Of a stretch of 64,000 nt of DNA, positions 22,601 through 34,359 are shown in pieces. The translations under genes were made by a program, and so were the position numbers. Positions within the stretch are counted from its first letter, which is position 1; every line of letters starts with the position of its first letter. Source of the stretch: Ascarosepion bandense (Eukaryota; Mollusca; Cephalopoda; Sepiida; Sepiidae); NCBI GenBank assembly GCA_037127315.1, contig JBBBDQ010001157.1:124001-188000 (forward strand). The letters are read 5' to 3'. The notes under the pieces were generated by a model that had not been told where the DNA came from, ran no database searches, and saw only the letters and a list, made by a program, of their open reading frames with translations.

Positions 22601-25600
22601 AGAACATATATACAAATACGAGTGTTAGGGCCAGGAAGAAAGACACGAAACAAGACTTAGGTTCACAGACAGTGTATTAGAATAATAGAACATATATATA
22701 AAATGAGTGTTAGGGGCTAGGAAGAAAGACAATGAAACAAGAAAAGTAGGTATTTGTTATATATTATAACAATAGAACATATATACAAATAGGAGTGTTA
22801 GGAATTAGAAGAAATATACGAAACAAGAGGTAGGTTCAAGCACAGTGTATTAGAATAATAGAACATATATACAAATACGAGTGTTAGTGCCAGGAAGAAA
22901 TAGCACGGAAACAAGAATATCGGTTCAAACTGTATATTAGAATAACAGAACATATATACAACACGAGGCAGTTATAAAGACACGGAAACAAGAATGGTTC
23001 AAACTGTATATTAGAATAACAGAATATACATAAATACGAGTGCTAGCGTCAGGAAGAAAGACACGGAAACAAGGAGGTTGGTTCAAACAGTGTATTAGAA
23101 TAACAGAACATATATACAAATACGAGTGTTAGTGCCAGGAAGAAAGACACGGAAACAAGAAGGTAGGTTCAAACAGTGTATGAGAATAATAGAACATATA
23201 TACAAATACGAGTGTTAGTGCCAGGAAGAAAGACACGGAAACAAGAAGGTAGGTTCAAACAGTGTATTAGAATAACAGAACATATATACAAACAGGAGTG
23301 TTAGGGCCAGGAAGAAAGACACGGAAACAAGGAGGTAGGTTCAAACAGTGTAGTAGAATAACAGAACATATATACAATACGAGTGTTAGTGCCAGGAAGA
23401 AAGACACGGAAACAAGAAGGTCGGTTCAAACTGTATATTAGAATAACAGAACATATATACAAATACGAGTGTTAGTGCTTGAAAGAAAGACACGGAAACA
23501 AGAAAGTAGGTTCAAACAGTGTATTAGAATAACAGAACATATATACAAATAGGAGTGTTAGGACCAGGAAGAAAGACACGGAAACAAGGAGGTCGGTTCA
23601 AACAGTGTATTAGAATAACAGAACATATATACAAATACGAGTGTTAGTGCCAGGAAGAAAGACACGGAAACAAGAAGGTATGTTCAAACAGTGTATTAGA
23701 ATAACAGAACATATATACAAATAGGAGTGTTAGGACCGGAAGAAAGTCACGGAAACAAGAAGGTAGGTTCAAACAGTGTAGTAGAATAACAGAACATATA
23801 TACAAATACGAGTGTTAGTGCCAGGAAGAAAGACACGGAAACAAGAAGGTAGGTTCAAACAGTTTATTAGAATAACAGAACATATATACAAATAGGAGTG
23901 TTAGGACCAGGAAGAAAGTCACGGAAACAAGGAGGTAGGTTCAAACAGTGTAGTAGAATAACAGAACATATATACAATACGAGTGTTAGTGCCAGGAAGA
24001 AAGACACGGAAACAAGAAGGTTGGTTCAAACTGTATATTAGAATAACAGAACATATATACAAATACGAGTGTTAGTGCTTGAAAGAAAGACACGGAAACA
24101 AGAAAGTAGGTTCAAACAGTGTATTAGAATAACAGAACATATATACAAATACGAGTGTTAGGGCCAGGAAGAAAGACACGGAAACAAGAATTTAGGTTCA
24201 GACAGTGTATTAGAATAATAGAACATATATACAAATACGAGTACTAGCGCCAGGAAGAAAGATACGGAAACAAGAAGGTAGGTTCAAACAGTGCATTAGA
24301 ATAACAGAACATATATACAAATACGAGTGTTAGGGCCAGGAAGAAAGACACGGAAACAAGAATTTAGGTTCAGACAGTGTATTAGAATAATAGAACATAT
24401 ATACAAATACGAGTGTTAGTGTCAGGAAGAAAGACACGGAAACAAGGAGGTAGGTTCAAACAGTGTATTAGAATAACAGAACATATATACAAATACGAGT
24501 GTTAGGGCCAGGAAGAAAGACACGGAAACAAGAAAGTAGGTTCAAACAGTGTATTAGAATAACAGAACATATATACAAATACGAGTGTTAGGGCCAGGAA
24601 GAAAGACACGGAAACAAGAATTTAGGTTCAGACAGTGTATTAGAATAATAGAACATTTATACAAATACGAGTGCTAGCGCCAGGAAGAAAGTCACGGAAA
24701 CAAGAAGGTAGGTTCAAACAGTGCATTAGAATAACAGAACATATATACAAATACGAGTGTTAGGGCCAGGAAGAAAGACACGGAAACAAGAATTTAGGTT
24801 CAGACAGTGTATTAGAATAATAGAACATATATACAAATACGAGTGTTAGTGTCAGGAAGAAAGACACGGAAACAAGGAGGTAGGTTCAAACAGTGTATTA
24901 GAATAACAGAACATATATACAAATACGAGTGTTAGGGCCAGGAAGAAAGACACGGAAACAAGAAAGTAGGTTCAAACAGTGTATTAGAATAACAGAACAT
25001 ATATACAAATACGAGTGTTAGGGCCAGGAAGAAAGACACGGAAACAAGAAGGTAGGTTCAAACAGTGTATTAGAATAATAGAACATATATACAAATACGA
25101 GTGTTAGTGCCAGGAAGAAAGACACGGAAACAAGAAGGTAGGTTCAAACATTTTATTAGAATAACAGAACATATATACAAATAGGAGTGTTAGGACCAGG
25201 AAGAAAGACACGGAAACAAGGAGGTAGGTTCAAACAGTGTAGTAGAATAACAGAACATATATACAAATACGAGTGTTAGTGCCAGGAAGAAAGACACGGA
25301 AACAAGAAGGTCGGTTCAAACTGTATATTAGAATAACAGAACATATATACAAATACGAGTGTTAGTGCTTGAAAGAAAGACACGGAAACAAGAATGTCGG
25401 TTCAAACTGTATATTAGAATAACAGAACATATATACAAATACGAGTGCTAGCGTCAGGAAGAAAGACACGGAAACAAGGAGGTTGGTTCAAACAGTGTAT
25501 TAGAATAACAGAACATATATACAAATACGAGTGTTAGGGCCAGGAAGAAAGACACGGAAACAAGAAGGTAGGTTCAAACAGTGTATTAGAATAACAGAAC

Positions 25601-26919
25601 ATATATACAAATACGAGTGTTAGTGCCAGGAAGAAAGACACGGAAACAAGAAGGTAGGTTCAAACAGTGTATGAGAATAATAGAACATATATACAAATAC
25701 GAGTGTTAGTGCCAGGAAGAAAGACACGGAAACAAGAAGGTAGGTTCAAACAGTGTATTAGAATAACAGAACATATATACAAATAGGAGTGTTAGGGCCA
25801 GGAAGAAAGACACGGAAACAAGGAGGTAGGTTCAAACAGTGTAGTAGAATAACAGAACATATATACAATACGAGTGTTAGTGCCAGGAAGAAAGACACGG
25901 AAACAAGAAGGTCGGTTCAAACTGTATATTAGAATAACAGAACATATATACAAATACGAGTGTTAGTGCTTGAAAGAAAGACACGGAAACAAGAAAGTAG
26001 GTTCAAACAGTGTATTAGAATAACAGAACATATATACAAATAGGAGTGTTAGGACCAGGAAGAAAGTCACGGAAACAAGGAGGTCGGTTCAAACAGTGTA
26101 TTAGAATAACAGAACATATATACAAATACGAGTGTTAGTGCCAGTAAGAAAGACACGGAAACAAGAAGGTATGTTCAAACAGTGTATTAGAATAACAGAA
26201 CATATATACAAATAGGAGTGTTAGGACCAGGAAGAAAGTCACGGAAACAAGAAGGTAGGTTCAAACAGTGTAGTAGAATAACAGAACATATATACAAATA
26301 CGAGTGTTAGTGCCAGGAAGAAAGACACGGAAACAAGAAGGTAGGTTCAAACAGTTTATTAGAATAACAGAACATATATACAAATAGGAGTGTTAGGACC
26401 AGGAAGAAAGTCACGGAAACAAGGAGGTAGGTTCAAACAGTGTAGTAGAATAACAGAACATATATACAATACGAGTGTTAGTGCCAGGAAGAAAGACACG
26501 GAAACAAGAAGGTTGGTTCAAACTGTATATTAGAATAACAGAACATATATACAAATACGAGTGTTAGTGCTTGAAAGAAAGACACGGAAACAAGAAAGTA
26601 GGTTCAAACAGTGTATTAGAATAACAGAACATATATACAAATACGAATGTTAGGACCAGGAAGAAAGTCACGGAAACAAGGAGGTCAGTTCAAACAGTGT
26701 ATTAGAATAACAGAACTTATAGAGAAGTAAATGTGTTAGTAATCAGTACACAGAAGTGTAAATCCGAACTGTATAGTTAACTTGCATCTCTACTGCCTCA
26801 TGGCTGTCTCTAGACTGTCTCGACTGTCTCTCGACTGCCTCTTGACTGCCTCCCCGGAAGTCAATTAAGTTAGTATTTATTGACGGAGGAAGAGTCCATT
26901 CCTATAGGGCACCATAACA
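19612..26919. mobile_element. solo LTR with massively expanded internal repeat
   Basis: The left edge (TGTAGTGGTGAATATTCGTC) and the right edge (TTATTTATTGACGGAGGAAG ... ACCATAACA) match the two ends of the 293-bp LTR at 38,855-39,147. That LTR carries the 86-bp unit once, whereas here the unit is repeated about 80 times. The block starts TG and ends CA. The flanking pentamers are AAAAT (19,607-19,611) and AAATT (26,920-26,924), an imperfect target duplication. No internal LTR-retrotransposon coding region is seen. Orientation is arbitrary without the parent element. Confidence 0.8.
19655..26715. repeat. 86-bp minisatellite array, about 80 units
   Basis: The unit includes GAAGAAAGACACGGAAACAA, GTAGGTTCAAACAGTGTATT, AGAATAACAGAACATATATA and ACGAGTGTTAGTGCC. 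Variants fall into at least two classes (ACGAGTGTTAGTGCC and AGGAGTGTTAGGACC), plus a TTTAGGTTCAGACAG class. Higher-order periodicity appears in the right half, at about 430 bp (5 units) near 24.2-24.8 kb and about 2.4-2.5 kb between the 23.0-24.0 and 25.4-26.5 kb parts. Units at about 21.3-23.0 kb carry many small indels. Open frames in it have no coding meaning. Confidence 0.96.
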
Positions 26920-26965
26920 AAATTAATGAACAATAATTTTATTAGATTTAAAAGAACGTTTGGAA

Positions 26966-27110
26966 TGTGTGCTTAGCGTTGTGGTTATAGACACGGAAAC
27001 TGAATTTATCGTGTCCAGTTCAATTTTATGCCAAATTTTTGCGCAGATACCCTTAGAAAGATAAAAGTCCATCTCTTACCCACAAACTAGGAGTTAATAG
27101 CATGGCTGAT
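26966..27110 (+). mobile_element. highly degenerate tRNA SINE (family A)
   Basis: It keeps GCGTTGTGGT, CAGTTCAATTTTATGCCAA, GCGCAGATACCCTTAGAAAG and GAGTTAATAGCATGG in the order expected of the SINE body. The B box is unrecognisable. This is an old copy. Confidence 0.55.
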
Positions 27111-28098
27111 CATGCTCTCTATTCCCGAGAAGGACAAATCCGAATTCAAAGTCAGTTGGTCGTCGGGTTAGAAACTCCGTACTATAAAAACATATTTGCT
27201 ATAGAATCCCTAGAATCAACGCCAAGCGTAGTGCACCTCTGACTGTAGATTCCACAGAGGAATGTACATGATTTGCATATAATAAATAAAATAGCCTTTA
27301 ATTAATAACGTTTTTACTAATTTCTGATCACCGACATTTTATTTCTGATTTTAAACACAGCCTATAATAGAAATGTTTGTCCCTTATAAAGAAGTTTTAT
27401 ATGGATATTTAAAAAAGAAGTTTGGCGTAGTCAGCAACTGAGTCATAAAAGCTAATCGTCATGAGGTTAGAGTTCATTAGCAAGTGCTCACTAACTTACG
27501 CGTCATGACTTTACGGCAGACGTTCTCGCAAGTTCCAGTGTAGATTAATAGTGCTTCAAAACAAGGTTCGAGCTTTAAGACATTTAGCTCACAAATTGAT
27601 CAACTTAGCATGAAGTGAAGCTATAATCACAAATACTTTACAGGGTAATCAGCTTAATATATTCACCTATGTGTTTAAATGTCAACTTTACTTGCATTTC
27701 ATCGGTTCTCACAAATAACTCAGTCGTAATTGTTAAACCAGGTAATAAAGTGCCGAATTCGTTATTTTTCTTAACTTTCTTTGAAGATGTCAGTTACAGC
27801 TTTAATTCTTTAACTCTGCCCATTTCCCCTCTCTCTCTATATGTATAGTCTTAGCTGCCTGAAGATCGTAAAAGTATGAAAGTTGGGTAGTGATTCAAGC
27901 TGTTCTTCGTTGAGGATCTTATGGGGCATTTCTTGCTCTGTCAAAATAATCTAAGTATTGAGCACATTAAATTACTGAGTAGTGAGGCGTTTGCCTTATG
28001 GACTCTTTCTTTTTTCTTTTATTGTTCGGGATTTTATTCTTGTCCAAGTTATTAGGTCGTTTGGAAAGTTGTTTGTTTGTCACACATTGTTAGGTCGA

Positions 28099-28104
<6 letters not shown>
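27111..28104. other. no gene seen
   Basis: AT-rich sequence with no supported coding frame or RNA. Confidence 0.6.

Positions 28105-28149
<45 letters not shown>
28105..28149. repeat. (TA)n microsatellite
   Basis: A pure TA run of about 22 units. Confidence 0.97.
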
Positions 28150-28152
<3 letters not shown>

Positions 28153-28334
28153 TCAGATATCAATTAAATATATCTGTAAATAGAATATACGCAAAACACA
28201 AAAGAAAACTTGTCTTTACTAACGCGTTTCGATCCCTGAGAGTCTCTACATTTGCTAATTGTAAAGATTGTATTTAGCAAAAAGTAAAATGAAGTAATAT
28301 ATATATATATATAAGAAGATACATACTTGTCTTA

Positions 28335-29960
28335 CACCCCTTTCTATTTTTATATATCTACTGAACTTGTTCGTATGCATGCGGTTTGCTGCAAGTACAG
28401 TTTCTTGATTATTTTAATGTCTTTCCCGAATATGTCTAGGTTGTCTTTGTAGCGTACTTTGTCGAAAGCCTTTGCGTAGTCTATAAAAGATAAGTACACG
28501 TCTTTCTGCATTTGTATTGCCCTTTTTGATAACATTATTGGCATAAATATTGCGTTCTTTGTCCAAGTGTTCTTGAAGAAACCGTACTGTTCTTGTGCTG
28601 TCTATGATTTGATTTTACTGCACTCAAATCATCACCAGAATCCAGATCATGAGTTTTTGTTAATGTGACTCATTAAGCTGACTGTTCTGGAGAGTTCACA
28701 TTACTTTGTGTCTGGCTGTTTAGGCAGTGCTATGAAAATCGATCAGCTTAGGTCTTCCGGGATATCGCTACTGTTGTAGATTTTATTTCTTATTTCTGTA
28801 ATTTTGTCCACACCGAATTCGTCTAAGGCTGTCAGCATCTCTATTACAATACCGTCTGGTCCGGCTGCTTTGTTTCAATTTGGCCAGTGCTTCGGTTTTT
28901 AATATTTATGGCCTGTCGGTATTTATAGGTATTGTCGGTTGCTCTCTCTTGTGAAAGAGATCTCTAATATATTCATCGCTGAAGTATTTTCTCTTTTTCT
29001 AATATGAGCTTTTTATACTTGGATTTTATACATACTGTTAATGAGCATGTCTTATGTCATATTAGTTTTCTTATTTTTTATGCATGTCTTCTTTATTAGT
29101 CACGCACTCTCTCTCTGTATTTCCTGACATTTGTCGTTGAGCCATTCTTTTTTAGTCTATCTACACTTACTCCTTATTTTTTGTGTAGTTTCTTATATTC
29201 CACTTATTTATTGGCATTGTTTTCTCTCTATTTTGCATCATGTCGAGAATTTCATCTGTGATCCACTCATTTCTTCTTTTTCGTCTGTTTTTCTTTGGGA
29301 TGATGTCGTTTGCTGATGTCACTAATTCTTCTTTTAATTTCTCCCACATTGACTTTCCGTTTCCAATTTTTCCTCCGTATTTCTTTTCCACACTGTCCTT
29401 ATATTTTTTCCTGCAGGTTGAGGTCGTTCACGAATCTGTTGTATTGCAATCTAGATATTGAACTAGACTTCTTCAGTTTCCGAAGTTTCATCCTTAATTT
29501 ACATATAAGCAGGAGGTAATCGCTTCCGTAGTCGGCACTTGAAAAAGTTTAGCAGTGAAGAACTGCATTCCTGAATCTCCTGTTTATAGTTATGTAGTCG
29601 ATTTGATTTTTCATGTTCTATTTTGGGCTTCTCCATATCCATAAACATCTTGGGTGTTCTTGAAACCAGGTGTTGGTTATTACCTAGTAATTCGCTGTGC
29701 AACATTGGATCCATTTTTCTCCGCGTTCCTTGCGGTTCCCTTGTCCGAAGTTGTCAACTGTTATACCTTTGATCCTCTTGCCTACTTCGGCATTCAGGTT
29801 TTCTATGATAATTCTAATTTCTTAGGATTTACACGGAACCTTGGTGTTGTCAAGTATGGAGCAGAAAGAGTCTATTTTCTTGTCAGTTCTTTGTGTTGTT
29901 GATGCATACTATAACAGTTATGTTGAAGAACTTTCCTTTCAGTTTGGCTGCAGGAATTCT
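28335..29960 (-). mobile_element. LINE family 2, endonuclease C-terminus to RT start
   Basis: Read on the minus strand, from about 29,960 down, the pieces follow ORF2 order. NQIDYITINRRFRN near 29.6 kb is the endonuclease C-terminal region, followed by SADYGSDY at the expected SDH position. A linker follows (KSMWEKLKEELVTSANDIIP, then RKRRNEWITDEILDMMQ). Last comes the start of RT, SKRAIQMQKDVYLSFIDYAK and AFDKVRYKD near 28.4-28.5 kb. Frames are broken repeatedly. The copy stops at about 28,335, before the catalytic RT core. It is the only piece in this window reaching the endonuclease. Confidence 0.85.
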
Positions 29961-30126
29961 TATTAGCGGAACTTTGATCGAAAGCATTAATTATATAATT
30001 TCAATCTATGTGATATTTGGATAAGCGTTGGTTCAAATGCCTTGACAAGTAACGAGATTATGTAAAAAATAATATTTTGTTGTATGCAATAAATTGCATT
30101 TTTCATCATAAAGCTTATTGATGAGC

Positions 30127-30179
<53 letters not shown>

Positions 30180-30212
30180 CCCATCTGTGCTTATCTATAA
30201 TAGTCTGTTTTG

Positions 30213-30257
<45 letters not shown>
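30127..30257. repeat. two (CTAT)n microsatellites
   Basis: CTAT runs at 30,127-30,179 and 30,213-30,257, separated by a decayed spacer. Confidence 0.97.
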
Positions 30258-30789
30258 AGAAAATGACAAAGGAATTTGAGATATTTACTTAGTTATAAGC
30301 ATAATGTTTGTTTTGTTAATCATTGACTATTGGTTCAATATCGTCTATTTCTTTATCTATCATTTACCATTCAAATATTTTAACAACTTTTGCCAATAAT
30401 TTTATTCTGTTATTCTTTTCCTGTTTATTGATTGCAGTAACTTAACATTTTTGTATCGAACAAGACGTATTTGTAAATGTGTAGGAAAAGGGTTTCCAGT
30501 CGAAAAGTTATTATATATTTTTTTTTGTTTAGTAGTGAATTTCTTCATTTTTTATTTAAATATTTATATTTAGAAACGACAATAATAAAAAATGATACTT
30601 TTATACTTTTATTAGTTTTATTTCTGATTTATTCATTTCTATTATTGTCATTAAAGTACTAATAAGTCAAACTAGTACATTTGATAACAAACTATTCACA
30701 TCGACATCCAGTGTAAAATATATATGGTCATTCCTTGCCTCAGGGATCCCATGAGAAAAATCGTCTGAACTTTTAACTCATGTAAGGAC

Positions 30790-31300
30790 GCCTATCGTGG
30801 TAAGATTAAATAAGAAGGACCAGACTAAAGACGAACAACTCCCTAAGACCCCAATGGCGGAAAAGGTAAATTTCTACACTATCTTAACGGCAAAAGCAGG
30901 GAAAGTGGTCAGCGCTAGCCGGGCTAGCGTAATCAAGGCAGTTCTTGACAGATCAGGTATCCGGCAATCTAATGCAACCAGGTTTGCCAGATCTCGCTTG
31001 TCTCAATCCACTTTGAGCCACGGGGGACGCGGTTCTTGCCGAGTGTGTGGGCTTCTCCGTTGCGCTGAGTTGTCCAGCAAAATCAAATTTACGTGATGCA
31101 TAACCATCTCTACCATCGCTCAATTCGCGCACATTTTACAAAAGAGTAAAAGTGATGAATACATGAACCATACTGAATCTTGCGGCAAAAACCGAGTGGC
31201 CAACTATCTGAACGTTCTCGACGACTCTGAATATTTTAAGCAGATCAATATTGTTAACACTAACCACCTGCCGTTAAAAACGTGAAACAATGGCTGACTC
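30790..31300 (+). other. coding-like segment, unassigned
   Basis: This stretch is clearly richer in GC than its surroundings. It holds a 99-codon open frame at 30,797-31,096 with balanced composition (SASRASVIKAVLDRSGIRQS, then SHGGRGSCRVCGLLRCAELS, with a CxxC...C pattern). The sequence after its stop also looks formerly coding, with interruptions. I do not recognise the family. A retroelement gag or N-terminal remnant, or an isolated host exon, are both possible. Confidence 0.35.
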
Positions 31301-31569
31301 TTAACTACTATATTTACACAGGCTATTGACATTCGTTTAAACTTTTTGTTGAAAAGTTTACATTTGTGGCGAGACTAGAATATTATTTTCGTCGTCCACG
31401 TGTAGAATATCGCAACGTTAATTAAAGCAACTTCTTTTTTAACAAATTGCAGATGGTTATTTCTTTTGTTCATTTTCAACTTTCGAGAAAGGAAAATGTT
31501 GTTATATCTTTCTTTAACCATTTTTCTTTAGTTTAATGTTATATAAGCTTTCGTTTGCCGCTATCTTTT

Positions 31570-31746
31570 CCCAACCTTCTTTCTTTCTTTCTTTTTCTAT
31601 TTTTATCCAGCTGTTTACTACTTTCTTCCTTTGCCATTTTCTCTGTTACTTTCATATTTCTTTTGTTCTTTTTTAATATTTTGTTTTTCTATTTTCATTG
31701 TTCTTTATTTCTTTCTTTGTCATATTCTCTTTCTACTTTTATCCAG

Positions 31747-31777
<31 letters not shown>

Positions 31778-31799
31778 TGTCATTTTCTATTTTACTTGC

Positions 31800-31832
<33 letters not shown>

Positions 31833-31859
31833 TGTCATTTTCTCTTTCTGCCTTCATCC

Positions 31860-31896
<37 letters not shown>

Positions 31897-31910
31897 TTCC
31901 AACCCGGTTA
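31570..31910. repeat. (TTTC)n-rich microsatellite cluster
   Basis: CTTT runs at about 31,747-31,777, 31,803-31,831 and 31,862-31,896 in a pyrimidine-rich context. They produce long F/S/L frames that are artefacts. Confidence 0.93.
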
Positions 31911-33240
31911 TTTTCTTTATACAACATTACCTTCAATTTTTTCTGTTTTTTTCATGAATTCTCTCTTTTCGTTGTTCGGCAATTGTCCTCCAATTCTTAT
32001 TCTTATTTTTTGCAATGAATTTATCCCCATGGTTTGAATAAAAGGTTCATTTCAAAATCAGTGTTTAATAAAGAGAACAAATTCTTCTATAATATTATGG
32101 CGCCTATTTCGAGTCAAAGAATATTTTCAGTTCCATTTTCTTTCGTCATTTTAAGATCCTTACTCATTCAGAAAGTTCTGCAAAGAACAGAAAAAGATTT
32201 AATTGCCACATGCCAAATCAGGCGTGTAGGAGGAACGCAACAGAACTTTCTAAACCAACTTCGACAAACGTCTATTATATTTAGTCGTTGTAGACATTTT
32301 CAGTAATAGATATTCTTGTTCGGATTGAGTATTAACCAGTAAAAAAAGTTCTTGATTATTCTATACTGTTTTGTGGCACTTCTCTGAATTTAGAAAGCAT
32401 CTATGGTAACACCATCTTTCTTTGTCCTCTTATACTTACCGGTAGGTTAGCAGTTCGATGTATAGGCATTATTTTGCATTACATATAATAATGGTGTCCT
32501 CCATGCATGTATGTGTTTCAGACAAAAGCAAATGAAGAAAAAAAAGACGCAAGCATCTAAACGAGGTTCTTTTTTCGTCTGGTAGTGAATATACTTCACC
32601 GAGTGAGGCTAAATAACTCACAATTGCTTGATAGTGTCAAATCATTGCATTGTTTATTGATTTCCGCGGGCAAGCACAGATTGTTCCGATCTGTTTTTAT
32701 TTCTGTCCCATTTGGATTACCCAATGTGTTAAATACACCGCTCTGAAACTTGGTAAATCACACACGGTCGATACTACCTCCCCGCAAAACTAAATACAGA
32801 AGCTTTTCTTTACCAAACCAAAGGCTTTGCCTAGTAATATCCGTCTCTATCTACCGTAGCCTATAGCTATTTTAAAATTTCACATTGTTCTGAAAACTAA
32901 TCGCTATTATATAGACACGCGAATGCGCAAACAGAAGACATTGTTGATGCCGTTAAAGAATAGTGGAATGCTTTGTACGTTTTTTCTTTTTCTTTTTCAA
33001 GATGTTGAACTTGTCAATGAGTAACTGGTTTGAAGACTTAAAGTTAACTTCTCATGGGAAATCAATTGCATTTTATGCTTATCTTCGTGTATATTTATAA
33101 AATTTTCTCTGTAAGTTAAGGGCAAAATATTACTGAAAAAATCTGTCACATGCATATATTCAGGCTCTTTATTGATGCAAGCATCAGGAATCAATGATGA
33201 TCACCCCCCCTCTTTCTTTCTCTTATTATCACTCACTTTC

Positions 33241-33243
<3 letters not shown>
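31911..33243. other. no gene seen
   Basis: Mixed AT-rich sequence with a slightly GC-richer part at about 32,570-32,830. No family recognised. Confidence 0.55.

Positions 33244-33284
<41 letters not shown>
33244..33284. repeat. (TA)n microsatellite
   Basis: A pure TA run just upstream of the hammerhead-bearing element. Confidence 0.97.
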
Positions 33285-33285
<1 letters not shown>

Positions 33286-33317
33286 TGCTTATATACAACA
33301 CGTTAAAATTCCCCTTC

Positions 33318-33475
33318 TCTGAATCCATGCACCTTTGGCTTAGTGCGTAGTGACTCCAACTGACACCAAATCGCTTGAGTTTCGATCCCGGCCAGAAGCA
33401 AGTGGATGTGTTTAGCCACACTGATGAGCTGTCATACAGCGAAACAGGCTTGTATGTGGATGACTAATATATATA
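33318..33475 (+). mobile_element. tRNA-headed short element with complete hammerhead
   Basis: The plus strand has, in order, an A-box-like block (TGGCTTAGTGCGTAG, about 33,335-33,349), a middle segment (CAACTGACACCAAATCG), a B-box-like block (GAGTTTCGATCCCGG, 33,377-33,391), a short linker, a full hammerhead fold (33,411-33,467), then GGATGACTAA and a (TA)n tail. Head, middle, ribozyme and tail all align with the minus-strand copies at 1.74-2.07 kb. This argues for a dispersed family rather than chance. No protein is encoded, so mobility would need enzymes supplied by another element. Confidence 0.8.
33411..33467 (+). ncRNA. hammerhead ribozyme, type I, short helix III
   Basis: All parts are visible. 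Stem I is CCACA (33,416-33,420) with TGTGG (33,455-33,459), extended by TTAG/CTAA across a 4-nt bulge. CTGATGA is 33,421-33,427. Helix II is GCTGT/ACAGC with loop CAT (33,428-33,440), and GAAA is 33,441-33,444. Helix III is ACA/TGT with loop GGCT. The cleavage triplet is GTA, giving a predicted cut after A33,454. This satisfies the NUH rule. The 3-bp helix III is typical of hammerheads in Penelope-like elements and retrozymes, which are thought to work best as dimers. Activity is not shown. Confidence 0.85.
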
Positions 33476-33781
33476 TATGTATGTGTGTATGTGTGTGTGC
33501 ATTTAGGCAACAAATTTTCTTTTAGACATGTCTGATTAAATAAATTGCAAACATTGTGTCTGCTTACTTTTAATAAAATCCGTTCATACTTTTGCGTATT
33601 ATAAAGATCTCGGATGGAGATTGAAAGTACTTGGGTACATTGAGAAATGAATGATAACAACATCTGTCAAAGTTACAGCTCATTTGTGACATCTTTCAAT
33701 TATAATAAGCGAAAGATTAGCTGTGAGTATGAACGTTTTTTTAAAAAAATAAGCAGATAATGTTTGCAAATTATTTAATCT

Positions 33782-33782
<1 letters not shown>

Positions 33783-33875
<93 letters not shown>
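33783..33875. repeat. (AC)n microsatellite with TA end
   Basis: Two AC blocks separated by one interruption, then a short TA run. Confidence 0.97.
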
Positions 33876-34084
33876 GATAGATAAAGAAAGAAAGGAGAAT
33901 GAGAAATAGAAAAAGAGAGAGAACAGGGCGAGAACAATACTTGGTATAAAATATGATATATATAAATGTATACAGAATGTATACACAAAATATAAAAAAT
34001 TTAATAAGTTTTATAAAGTTCAGGAAATTCTGGAAAGACCTCATCATTTATACCCTAAAGGGACGCGTTATATAGAAGATATAA

Positions 34085-34330
34085 ACAGAATTTATCTTAC
34101 ACATTTATAAGTCTACCATTCGTCCATGCTTTGAATATTACTGTTACATTTAGTCCGCTGCTTCTTTTTGACAAGAAAACAAAGACTCTGCAATTTTATT
34201 GGTCCTAACCTAGCATCTCGGCGTTAGTTACTTTTCAACCGTTGTAACGTGGATTCACTGTGATTTTTCTATAAATATTTTCATCATAATTGTTCTGATG
34301 AACTTTTCGTTTTCTCTAAGTTAACGAGAC
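34085..34330 (+). mobile_element. LINE family 1 fragment
   Basis: The plus strand shows YKSTIRPCFEYYCYI and a degenerate RLxxR..VxxxxIFxKYF-like segment (ISVNIFIIIVLMNFS region), matching the CFEYCCRIWSG to YKYFRG stretch of the 8.7-kb copy. Both ends are truncated. Confidence 0.72.
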
Positions 34331-34359
34331 TTTATGTATAAACGCAGCGACAAATGGAA

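Noticed and set aside
21702..23119. Several 60-110-codon minus-strand frames with membrane-like residues (repeated MYICSVILIHCLN)
   Set aside because: They are translations of the 86-bp array and share its periodicity; stops and indels are scattered.
19612..26919. Possible CRISPR-like array of regular repeats
   Set aside because: Units are contiguous 86-bp tandem copies without unique spacers, in a eukaryotic setting; it is a minisatellite inside an LTR.
28212..28245. Minus-strand ATCGAAACGCGTT hairpin
   Set aside because: Resembles the GAAACGCG family, but helix II is mismatched and the core unrecognisable; too weak to annotate.
31555..32037. 160-codon and overlapping open frames rich in F, S and L
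   Set aside because: Translation of (TTTC)n repeats in three frames; not a gene.
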